Shown piece by piece: positions 1 through 5,234 of a stretch of DNA of 6,008 nt (position 1 is its first letter; every line of letters begins with the position of its first letter). A program made the position numbers and the translations under genes. This DNA is from Candidatus Bathyarchaeota archaeon (GTDB lineage Archaea; Thermoproteota; Bathyarchaeia; TCS64), in contig JAEHCT010000088.1 of NCBI GenBank assembly GCA_020697635.1, positions 1-6,008 of the forward strand. The letters run 5' to 3'. Below the pieces are notes generated by a model. The model saw only the letters and a program-made list of their open reading frames with translations, did no database searches and was not told where the DNA came from.

Positions 1-1263
1 AAGCTTAGTGGACCCATCATAACGCTGGGCGCGGTGCAGCTCATAGAGTCTCTGGCTGTGGCGCTTCCGTTATCGTTTTTCCCCAACTACGTCGTGGAGC
101 TCGGCGCGTCCGTCGCCAGCATAGGGCTGTTCACCAGCAGCTTCATGATCGCGTTCGCGGTGCTGAGCCCGAAGATGGGGAGCCTCGCGGACAAGTACGG
201 CAGGAAGAGGTTGATGATGTTCGGCGTCGCCTCAGACGTCGTCCTGGGGGTGCTGACGGGGCTCGTGCCCAGCTGGGAGTGGTTGCTGGCGATAAGGATG
301 CTCAACGGAGCGGTCTCCAGCGCGGCCATGCTGGCCTCCGAGACCCTTCTCATTGACCTCGTGGACCCCAGACGTAGGGGCGAGGCGTCGGGGTTCATCA
401 TGTCCATGAACATGATTGGCAGGAACCTGGGGCCAATGCTGGGCGGGGGAATACAGTGGCTCGCCGTGGGCAGCGGGTTCAGCGTCCTGATGAGCTACAG
501 GATACCCTACTTCGTGGACTCGTTCTTCGCCTTGGTGGCCCTCATCATGGTGTGGCTGCTGATCAGGGAGCCCGAGCAGCGGTCCGCGCCGAGGAGAGGC
601 GTTGGGGCTGAAGCGCCCAAGGTCGTGTTCACGACGCCCCTCAAATTACTCATGGTCAACAGCTTCGTGAGCGGAATAGGCGTCGGTTTCATCATACCCA
701 TAATGGTGCTCTTCTACACGGACCGCTTCGGCATGAGCCCCGTAGGGATAGGGACCATAATCACCGTAAGCGGCTTCATAGGGCTCTTAGCCAGCTACAT
801 AGCGGGGAGGTTCTCGGACAAGGTGGGGAGGAAACCCCTCATAGGACTCGGCAACTACGTGTCGCGGACCGCGGGCGGCTTGCTGCCTTTCACGCAGAGC
901 ATAACCCAGGCAGGGGTAGTCGTCAGCGTCAGGAGCCTGGGCTTCAACGTCAGCATGCCGGCGTTCAGGGCACTGAGGGCGGACCTCGTAGCCCCCGAGG
1001 TGAGGGGGCGGGTGTTCGGGCTCTTCGGCACGGCGTTTACGGCGGGCAGCGTCATAGGGCCCATCATCGGGACATGGATCTACAGCACCTACAGGTTCAC
1101 GACTTTCAGCGTGCTGGGCCTAGACGTGCCTGGGTACGGCATACCCTTCATCGTCGAATCCGTGCTGGGGCTTCTATCCACAACCATGATAATGCTCCTC
1201 ATAAAGGAGCCCAGCGACGAGGAGAAGGCGCCCCAGTTCAGCAGGGTTAGGGCCGACGATTAG
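1..1263 (+). CDS. MFS transporter, 5'-truncated by the window edge
   Basis: This is a major facilitator superfamily permease of the cytoplasmic membrane, moving a small solute by proton coupling or facilitated exchange; the substrate cannot be told. The frame is open to base 1 (420 sense codons). A GTG at 34 is available, but it would cut into the first membrane helix, since hydrophobic sequence (GPIITLGAVQLIESLAVALP) begins before it, so the true start probably lies left of the window. The family's motif A appears in both halves: GSLADKYGRK at codons 60-69 and GRFSDKVGRK at codons 269-278, each in the expected loop between helices 2-3 and 8-9. About 12 hydrophobic segments, a basic central loop near codons 183-200 (QRSAPRRG) and a charged C-terminal tail fit the normal fold and length (about 400-430 residues). 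It ends with TAG at 1261-1263, overlapping the stop of the convergent pseudogene. A sugar or drug exporter subgroup is possible; subfamily is not assigned. Confidence 0.9.
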   Translation, partial: KLSGPIITLGAVQLIESLAVALPLSFFPNYVVELGASVASIGLFTSSFMIAFAVLSPKMGSLADKYGRKRLMMFGVASDVVLGVLTGLVPSWEWLLAIRMLNGAVSSAAMLASETLLIDLVDPRRRGEASGFIMSMNMIGRNLGPMLGGGIQWLAVGSGFSVLMSYRIPYFVDSFFALVALIMVWLLIREPEQRSAPRRGVGAEAPKVVFTTPLKLLMVNSFVSGIGVGFIIPIMVLFYTDRFGMSPVGIGTIITVSGFIGLLASYIAGRFSDKVGRKPLIGLGNYVSRTAGGLLPFTQSITQAGVVVSVRSLGFNVSMPAFRALRADLVAPEVRGRVFGLFGTAFTAGSVIGPIIGTWIYSTYRFTTFSVLGLDVPGYGIPFIVESVLGLLSTTMIMLLIKEPSDEEKAPQFSRVRADD

Positions 1264-1608
1264 GGGCGCCACTCGCCTCTCATAGCCTCAGGCGTGTAGC
1301 CCCTCAAGTCTCCGGGGCTGAAGCCTAGCGTCTTCTACTGCTCCGCCGACTTGTATGCAGCCATCATGAGCTGGGTCACCGGGCAAGCCGTCCATCCAGT
1401 TCTCGCGGGGCATCCTGCCCTCCCTGAAGCACTCTACCATGTGCCTGTTCTCGTGCTGGTAGCCGTAGGCGATAGCATTGTCGGGGATCACAGATATCAA
1501 GCCCTGCTCGGCGGCCTGCTTCTCCATGAATTCCTCGCTGGGCGGCACCTCCGCAGTATTAGGAGGAAAAAGACTGTCTATGTTAATTGAGCCCGTTTTG
1601 GGTTCATG
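1260..1608 (-). pseudogene. Decayed C-terminal remnant of a Gfo/Idh/MocA-family oxidoreductase
   Basis: Reading leftwards from 1608, 75 codons give a Gfo/Idh/MocA C-terminal pattern: TGSINIDSLFPPN, then AYGYQHENRHMVECFREGR, then PRENWMDGL. In intact relatives this region runs ...YGY.qEmrHFvecvreGk.PreTfeDG... and is followed by a last helix. That helix is present but in another frame: from 1379 the sequence reads VTQLMMAAYKSAEQ, then TAG (1335-1337), then KTLGFSPGDLRGYTPEAMRG and EWRP, with a TAA at 1260-1262. The shift lies at about 1380-1383 (one base too many, or two lost). The N-terminal NAD(P)-binding Rossmann half is absent: a stop (TAA, 1609-1611) closes the frame and the next gene ends at 1626. 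Three independent lesions argue for genuine decay rather than one sequencing error. Intact family members oxidise or reduce sugars and cyclitols; this copy cannot. A GTG at 1548 gives an 86-codon reading that runs out of frame and should not be annotated as a protein. Confidence 0.82.
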
Positions 1609-1625
1609 TTATACCGTCGGGAGGG

Positions 1626-2165
1626 CTAGAGCTGGATCACTTGGTCCATCTTTGAGCCGAGGCGCATCATGAGGGTTCTCTCGCGCCGGTATACGCCGGT
1701 GCCCAGATCTGAGCCCATGCAGCCCGTGAGTACGACGGTGTCTACCTCCCTGGCGGCGTCCCAGAGGGTCTGTAGCGTGCCTCTCTGCAGGTGAAGGTGG
1801 ACATAGTTTATGAAGAGCGTGTCCGTTGAGCCTTTGAATTGTTCTAATAGGGCCTCCGTTATATCACGGTTGTACTCGGCGAGCCTGACGAGCTCCTCGG
1901 GGGTCTCGGCGGTGATCCTCGGGGTCTTCACCAGCTTGCTGCTCAGCACCCGGACCATGGGGGAGTCGCCGTTGTACAGGCGGCCGCCAACCTCGGCGCC
2001 GTCCTTGGTGCGAAGCGAAGGCGAGAAGTCTATGACCGTGATGAGCCCCTTCGCCTCCTCTATGGCTTCCTTCAGGAGACCCCGCGCGTACTCGATCAGA
2101 CCCAAGCCCGGGTCCCCCGTGATCAGGGTCTTCCTGCCCTTGAGTTCCGAGTAGGAGTACTCCAT
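1626..2165 (-). CDS. Uncharacterised P-loop-like protein with degenerate Walker A
   Basis: I do not recognise a named family. The 179-residue product begins MEYSYSELKGRKTLITGDPG. The segment KTLITGDPGLGLIE sits where a strand and Walker A loop (GxxxxGK[ST]) would be, but the Lys-Ser/Thr pair is Leu-Ile. A following helix and strand (ITVIDFSP) and later strands (DTLFINYV, DTVVLTG) alternate with helices as in a Rossmann-like or P-loop fold. The C-terminal part (LGTG, RRER, then MDQVIQL) resembles, from memory, uncharacterised archaeal P-loop proteins; this needs a profile search. It is soluble, with no signal peptide or membrane segment. I chose ATG at 2163-2165 because GGGTG lies seven bases before it and the fold begins just after. 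A GTG at 2202-2204 would add 13 unconvincing residues and has no ribosome site; ATG at 2181-2183 is a third option. It is divergent from the exported protein at 2401. Confidence 0.72.
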   Translation of the reverse strand: MEYSYSELKGRKTLITGDPGLGLIEYARGLLKEAIEEAKGLITVIDFSPSLRTKDGAEVGGRLYNGDSPMVRVLSSKLVKTPRITAETPEELVRLAEYNRDITEALLEQFKGSTDTLFINYVHLHLQRGTLQTLWDAAREVDTVVLTGCMGSDLGTGVYRRERTLMMRLGSKMDQVIQL

Positions 2166-2268
2166 GCGTATACACCCTATCATATTGGAGCCTGTGGCGC
2201 CCACACCACAAGAGAACGTTTCAACCTTTTCCCTCCGCCAGCATTACCTAGTTCAGGTTCCTCGGGTC

Positions 2269-2322
2269 GACTCTGAGTCCTCTCAGCTGGGCGCCGCCCA
2301 GCTCCCCACGTCTCTCAGAGTC
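2269..2322. repeat. Nested (double) inverted repeat upstream of a TATA box
   Basis: An outer 9-base pair of arms, GACTCTGAG at 2269-2277 and CTCAGAGTC at 2314-2322, encloses an inner perfect pair, AGCTGGGCG at 2285-2293 and CGCCCAGCT at 2295-2303, with a single C at its centre. The two palindromes share nearly the same axis (2294 and 2295.5). The left outer arm with the next two bases is itself an 11-base palindrome, GACTCTGAGTC. The spacers are C-rich and unpaired. The right outer arm ends five bases before the TATA box at 2327-2336, which would suit an operator or activator site for the gene at 2401; it could also form a stem-loop if transcribed leftwards. No poly-T follows it on either strand, so a terminator is unlikely. 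Confidence 0.7.
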
Positions 2323-2326
2323 ATTA

Positions 2327-2336
2327 CTTATATAAG
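2327..2336 (+). promoter_or_regulatory. Palindromic TATA box for the exported membrane protein gene
   Basis: CTTATATAAG is a perfect 10-base palindrome in an otherwise GC-rich stretch and fits an archaeal TATA box. Transcription would be expected to start near 2357, just where GGGTGATT lies. That gives about 44 bases of leader to ATG 2401 and about 17 to ATG 2374. Because it is symmetrical it could in principle also fire leftwards, but that would leave about 140 bases before the gene ending at 1626. Confidence 0.6.
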
Positions 2337-2400
2337 ATTTAAGCTCCGGGGGCTGGGTGATTGCGCCACGTTTATGGGATGCCGGCTGTCTAATATCATC

Positions 2401-3387
2401 ATGTCTGGAAAGAGGTTTCTCCCGATTTTCGTCTTGGCGGCGCTGGCCCTTGTCGCCTCTTTCGCTTGTGCGCATACCCCTCTGGAGGCTGGGGGCGGGG
2501 GAAGCATTGGATCAGCCTACGTTATACCCACTCCCTCTAAGTCGTGGACGCTCTACGAGGAGCTCCATGGCCCCGAGGAGCCCCACTACTACAGAGTGGA
2601 TCTTGGTGAGGGGGAGAGGATCGTCGTCAGACTCTTCGTGCCGTTGGGGGAGGCCTCGTCGTTCACGCCGGTTCTGGCCGTGATGGGGCCCGACATAGGT
2701 GGCGGTGAGATGCCTGAGGCGTTGGAGGTTCCCGAAGAGTACGGCTTGGAACTGGTCGAGGGAAACAGGTCGCGAAGGCCTGAGTATGAGCCCTTCACGC
2801 CTGCGAGCTACATCTACCTGGCAGAGATCCGCCACGAGCCGAGGGAACCCGCAACCTACTACTTCGCCGTCTACGAGCCAGAGGAGAGGGGAAGGTACGG
2901 GCTGGCGGTGGGCTACGTCGAGGAGTTCACCGCCCTGGAGTGGGCGAAGGTGCCCGTAGATGTCTTCGGTATCAAGCTCTGGGAGGGCCAAAACCCTCTC
3001 CTGGTGTTTGGGCCGTTGGTGGCCGTCGTCGCCTTGGGTGTCTGGTACGTCAACGGCAGGGAGGTGATCAAGGGTGTGCCCATGTGGCTCGGGCTGGGGG
3101 CGTCGATGCTCTACTTGGGGACCGCCGTGAACATGTTCACCCAGATGGTGTTAGCCTTGGCCGCCTCCGGGTTCAGCAGCGGCAGCTTCATCACAGCGAT
3201 CTTCATATCGGTTCAGCTTGGCCTCGGCTACTCCATCCTCCAGAAGACGCTCAAGGACCGCAGGAAGAGGACCCTCAAACACAGGCTCATAGTCGTGGGC
3301 TACGGCCTCCTCGGGCTGCTGGTCTGGGCCGGGGTGCTCGTCGGGCCGGCGCTGCTTTTTGCCTCAGCGGTGTACCCGGACCGTTAA
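2401..3387 (+). CDS. Exported protein with outer beta domain and four C-terminal membrane helices
   Basis: The role is unknown. The 328-residue product has a Sec-type signal peptide (MSGKRF, then hydrophobic residues 7-23, likely cut after FACA at 24). An extracytoplasmic domain of about residues 35-190, rich in alternating strands and aromatic residues (SWTLYEEL 48-55, HYYRVDLGEGERIVVRLFVP 62-81, TYYFAVYE 152-159, RYGLAVGY 165-172), resembles the all-beta pre-peptidase C-terminal type of domain. A conserved-looking junction VDVFGIKLWEGQNPL leads to four helices at about 199-217, 227-255, 259-280 and 295-324, separated by a basic loop DRRKRTLKHR. That suggests an outside sensor or binding domain anchored in the membrane. 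ATG 2401 is chosen for the compact signal peptide. ATG 2374, nine codons earlier in frame, has GGTGAT 12 bases before it and is a serious alternative. The frame stays open further upstream, but the promoter and nested repeat there argue against it being coding. Confidence 0.75.
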   Translation: MSGKRFLPIFVLAALALVASFACAHTPLEAGGGGSIGSAYVIPTPSKSWTLYEELHGPEEPHYYRVDLGEGERIVVRLFVPLGEASSFTPVLAVMGPDIGGGEMPEALEVPEEYGLELVEGNRSRRPEYEPFTPASYIYLAEIRHEPREPATYYFAVYEPEERGRYGLAVGYVEEFTALEWAKVPVDVFGIKLWEGQNPLLVFGPLVAVVALGVWYVNGREVIKGVPMWLGLGASMLYLGTAVNMFTQMVLALAASGFSSGSFITAIFISVQLGLGYSILQKTLKDRRKRTLKHRLIVVGYGLLGLLVWAGVLVGPALLFASAVYPDR

Positions 3388-3412
3388 CCCTAGTCGATAT
3401 GCAGCAACTCGT

Positions 3413-3462
3413 TTTCGCCGGCACCTCCGAAACGTGTGAACCCGTCACTGACGCCGGCGGAG
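3413..3462. repeat. GC-rich inverted repeat between convergent genes
   Basis: CGCCGGC at 3416-3422 pairs with GCCGGCG at 3453-3459 and extends outward by T-G, T-A and T-G pairs, enclosing about 30 bases that could form a weak inner stem (ACG/CGT). It fills most of the 84 bases between the stops at 3387 and 3472. It may be a bidirectional end-of-transcript structure, but no strong T tract follows it, and GC-rich arms of this size can arise by chance. It is not a tRNA: no acceptor, D or T-arm consensus fits. Confidence 0.3.
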
Positions 3463-3471
3463 CCGTGGATC

Positions 3472-3915
3472 TTAGTCGTGCGTTTGACGCCGCCTGAACG
3501 AAGCGAAGAGGCTTGACAACGCGTAGGAGACGGTGCCAGCGACGATGAGCAGCGCGAAAAGGAGCCCCATGCCGATGCCCACGGCTAGCGCCCCGCCAAG
3601 ATCCAAGGACCCCGGCACGGATAGGGTCACGTAGAGCCGCCCAGTGGCCTGTAGGACGCCGAACAGGACGGGGAGGCCGAGGAGGGAGACGAGGAACGAA
3701 GCCCAGTTCCTGTCGATGTACCTGTGTAAGATGTTGTTAGCATGGTAGCCGGCGAAGACGGGTACGATTATGAAGTGTAGGGGCGTGCCCAGGGCGAGGA
3801 AGGCGGTCACGGCGGCGAGAGCCGCCTTCTTTACGCATTTTTTCCTTACGTAGATGAACGCTCCGGCGGCGAGCCCTGACACGATCCCCAGGGCTACGGC
3901 GGGGTTCGCTGCCAT
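3472..3915 (-). CDS. Small four-helix integral membrane protein, unknown function
   Basis: The 147-residue product is almost entirely hydrophobic, with predicted helices at about residues 5-23, 31-56, 71-91 and 106-136. They are separated by a basic loop RKKCVKK (24-30), a polar loop with His and Arg (YHANNILHRYIDRN, 57-70) and a short strand-like stretch (94-105). The C-terminus is basic (FRRRQTHD). The positive-inside rule places the first loop and the tail in the cytoplasm. No family is recognised, and no catalytic motif is evident apart from the His/Asp/Asn-rich loop 57-70. ATG 3913-3915 sits about 24 bases after the centre of a TATA box at 3936-3942, fitting a leaderless mRNA. It diverges from the nuclease-like gene at 3966 and converges on the exported protein gene, and TAA (3472-3474) ends it. 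Confidence 0.75.
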   Translation of the reverse strand: MAANPAVALGIVSGLAAGAFIYVRKKCVKKAALAAVTAFLALGTPLHFIIVPVFAGYHANNILHRYIDRNWASFLVSLLGLPVLFGVLQATGRLYVTLSVPGSLDLGGALAVGIGMGLLFALLIVAGTVSYALSSLFASFRRRQTHD

Positions 3916-3935
3916 GTACCCGGTTAACTCTCAGC

Positions 3936-3942
3936 ATTTATA
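3936..3942. promoter_or_regulatory. Shared divergent TATA box between 3915 (-) and 3966 (+)
   Basis: The only 50 bases between the two divergent starts contain one AT-rich core, ATTTATA on the plus strand (TATAAAT on the minus). Its centre is about 24 bases from the minus-strand ATG and about 27 from the plus-strand GTG, both right for leaderless archaeal transcripts. The minus-strand side has a purine-containing BRE-like flank (CGAACAGC); the plus-strand side is poorer. Polymerase could therefore load in only one direction at a time. Confidence 0.55.
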
Positions 3943-3965
3943 GCTGTTCGGGGCTACTCTGAGGT

Positions 3966-4625
3966 GTGACTGAGCAGAGCCTCCACAACCAGCTCAAGGC
4001 GCGGTACACGGTGGAGGGCGCCGCTGTGGAGGCCACCGTGGACGGCTACGTCGTGGACGTGGTCAGGGACGGGCTGCTCATAGAGGTGCAGACGGGCAAC
4101 TTCTCGGCGATAAAGGACAAGCTTGGGGCCCTTCTGGGGAGCCACAGGGTGCGGCTGGTCCACCCGGTTCCCCGCATCAAATGGATCATCAGGCTAGACA
4201 GGAACGGGGCCCAGGTCTCCAGACGCAGGTCCCCGAAAAGGGGAAGGATCGAGGAGGTCTTCTACGAGCTCGTCTACATACCAGAGATCTGTGAGACGCC
4301 CGGCTTCGAGCTGGAGGTGGTCATGGTGGATGCGGAGGAGTACCTCATCGACGACGGGAAGGGAAGCTGGAGGCGGCGACGGTGGAGCATCCACGATAGA
4401 AAACTCGTCGACGTCGTCGAACGCCACGTCTTCAGGTGCCCAAATGACTACCTCGATCTGCTGCCCGAGGGGCTGCCACAGGAGTTCACTGCGCGGCAGC
4501 TAGCTAAAGCGTCGAGGCTCCGTATCAGGCTAGCCCAGAAGATGGTCTACTGCCTACGCCGGATGAAGGTTCTTGAGGTAAGCGGGAGGAAGGGCCGGGC
4601 AAACCTCTACAGGGTCACCCGTTAA
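3966..4625 (+). CDS. Candidate PD-(D/E)XK-like nuclease domain with C-terminal winged helix
   Basis: The function is not established. Residues 1-70 show a helix (SLHNQLKARY), then strands GYVVDVV and GLLIEVQT, a helix (FSAIKDKLGALLG) and a strand RVRLVHPV. This is the order of the PD-(D/E)XK nuclease core, with D31 and E40-V-Q42 as the candidate metal site. BglII has D84, E93 and Q95 with identical spacing, and CoiA-like proteins also use an ExQ form. Residues 71-135 form a basic middle part, and residues about 170-219 (FTARQLAKASRLRIRLAQKM, then a basic wing ending YRVTR) look like a winged helix-turn-helix for DNA binding. No transmembrane segment or signal peptide is seen. A TGA at 3960-3962 closes the frame just upstream, making GTG 3966 effectively the only start. 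No ribosome site is present, and the TATA about 27 bases away suggests a leaderless mRNA. A DNA repair, transcription or defence role is possible, but no partner gene is seen. Confidence 0.72.
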   Translation: MTEQSLHNQLKARYTVEGAAVEATVDGYVVDVVRDGLLIEVQTGNFSAIKDKLGALLGSHRVRLVHPVPRIKWIIRLDRNGAQVSRRRSPKRGRIEEVFYELVYIPEICETPGFELEVVMVDAEEYLIDDGKGSWRRRRWSIHDRKLVDVVERHVFRCPNDYLDLLPEGLPQEFTARQLAKASRLRIRLAQKMVYCLRRMKVLEVSGRKGRANLYRVTR

Positions 4626-4629
4626 ACAC

Positions 4630-4644
4630 GAGCCGCGTCGGCTC
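4630..4644 (+). other. Short GC hairpin after the nuclease-like gene
   Basis: GAGCCG and CGGCTC form a six-pair stem with a three-base loop (CGT), seven bases after the end of the coding region at 4625. It could mark the 3' end of that transcript, but no T run follows. The rest of the 131-base convergent gap holds no gene. Confidence 0.35.
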
Positions 4645-4729
4645 CTCCAGCACCCCTCTCCAGGACCGCTCCTTCGGGTGAGAGGCGTCACACCTGTTCC
4701 AGTCTAATTAGGAGAGGTACGATCTTAGG

Positions 4730-4755
4730 AAAAAAGGATTAAAAAGAAAAGGGGG
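4730..4755 (-). terminator. Poly-T terminator of the desulfoferrodoxin gene
   Basis: On the minus strand, immediately after the TAA at 4757-4759, the sequence runs CCCCCTTTTCTTTTTAATCC and then TTTTTT. Several T runs within about 25 bases, without a required hairpin, are the usual archaeal intrinsic terminator. In GC-rich surroundings this stretch is conspicuous. Confidence 0.75.
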
Positions 4756-4756
4756 T

Positions 4757-5140
4757 TTAGGCCTTGGTGGCCCAGTGGCCGTGGAGGTTGCAGTACTCCC
4801 TGGCCTGGAGGACCTTGTCGGCGGTCTTGAACACGGCCACAGGCTCCTCACCGGGCTTCAGGTACTTCCTGAGGACGCCCTTATCCGTGTCCAGAGCTAT
4901 CCACTCGATCCAGTGCTTGTCCATCATGGGGTGCGGGACGCTTCCCACCTTCACGGTCACGACGCCCTCACCGGCCTCGATCACCGGGAGATGCTTCTCG
5001 TAGCCGCCCTCCTCGGTCCTCTTGGCCTCCATGAGCTTCATGGGCTGGCCGCAGCATACAAGCTGCCCCGCGCCCGCGTGGAGCACCTCGACGATGTTTC
5101 CGCAGATCTCACACTTCCAGACTTGGTTCAACTCAGTCAC
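4757..5140 (-). CDS. dfx: Desulfoferrodoxin (two-iron superoxide reductase)
   Basis: This cytoplasmic enzyme reduces superoxide to hydrogen peroxide without releasing oxygen, the usual defence of anaerobes, taking electrons from rubredoxin or similar donors. In the 127-residue product the N-terminal desulforedoxin domain supplies center I through C10, C13, C29 and C30 (CEIC and VCCGQPM). The C-terminal SOR domain supplies center II: H50 (in GGYEKHLPV), H70 (VPHP), H76 (KHWIEW), C117 and H120 (REYCNLHGHW). E48 and K49, which assist catalysis, are present, so both centers are intact and the length is typical. GTG at 5138-5140 is chosen because AGGTGA lies five bases before it and the product then begins MTELNQVWKCEICG as relatives do. 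A GTG nine bases upstream (5147-5149) overlaps that ribosome site. It is divergent from the HAD gene and has its own terminator and promoter. No rubredoxin gene is adjacent. Confidence 0.96.
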   Translation of the reverse strand: MTELNQVWKCEICGNIVEVLHAGAGQLVCCGQPMKLMEAKRTEEGGYEKHLPVIEAGEGVVTVKVGSVPHPMMDKHWIEWIALDTDKGVLRKYLKPGEEPVAVFKTADKVLQAREYCNLHGHWATKA

Positions 5141-5145
5141 TTGGT

Positions 5146-5151
5146 TCACCT
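5146..5151 (-). promoter_or_regulatory. Ribosome binding site deciding the desulfoferrodoxin start
   Basis: AGGTGA on the minus strand matches the archaeal 16S 3' end and is five bases from GTG 5138-5140. The alternative GTG at 5147-5149 is part of this motif and so cannot use it. Confidence 0.75.
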
Positions 5152-5168
5152 AGAAATGACGGTATGAT

Positions 5169-5176
5169 CTCCGGAG
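5169..5176. promoter_or_regulatory. Small palindrome at the desulfoferrodoxin promoter, possible operator
   Basis: CTCCGGAG is an 8-base perfect palindrome lying between the TATA-like box at 5183-5190 and the expected transcription start of the desulfoferrodoxin gene near 5161. That position suits a repressor, for example one sensing redox state. Palindromes this short are common by chance, so this is only a candidate. Confidence 0.25.
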
Positions 5177-5182
5177 CTGAGG

Positions 5183-5190
5183 TTAATATA
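5183..5190 (-). promoter_or_regulatory. dfx: TATA box of the desulfoferrodoxin gene
   Basis: TATATTAA on the minus strand predicts a start of transcription near 5161 and a leader of about 20 bases containing the AGGTGA ribosome site. The plus-strand reading (TTAATATA) lies about 48 bases before the HAD ATG and is less well placed for that gene. Confidence 0.55.
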
Positions 5191-5198
5191 CTTGACTG

Positions 5199-5213
5199 CG
5201 AAACGGGTTTAAG
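5199..5213 (+). promoter_or_regulatory. BRE and TATA-like box of the HAD phosphatase gene
   Basis: CGAAAC (5199-5204, BRE-like) followed by TTTAAG (5208-5213) is centred about 25 bases before ATG 5235, with no ribosome site before that ATG. This predicts a leaderless mRNA. Confidence 0.5.
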
Positions 5214-5234
5214 CCCCCGAGACGTATCTGGGGT

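Noticed and set aside
1..6. HindIII site (AAGCTT) at the very start as a cloning junction
   Set aside because: The reading frame of the transporter continues through it and another AAGCTT occurs inside the window near 4120, so it tells nothing firm about the origin.
1335..1337. In-frame TAG read as pyrrolysine in the oxidoreductase remnant
   Set aside because: The same fragment has a frameshift and lacks its N-terminal half, and Gfo/Idh proteins do not use pyrrolysine; ordinary decay explains it.
1288..1548. 86-residue protein from GTG 1548
   Set aside because: Only its first part matches Gfo/Idh; after the frameshift it is nonsense. It is part of the pseudogene.
3416..3459. tRNA-like GC stems between the convergent genes
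   Set aside because: The arms match only because GCCGGC is self-complementary; no T-arm, D-arm or anticodon arrangement is present.
2940..3497. 185-codon plus-strand frame overlapping the exported membrane protein
   Set aside because: Its translation is rich in Arg, Gln and Gly with no fold-like pattern, while the overlapping frame has clean membrane helices.
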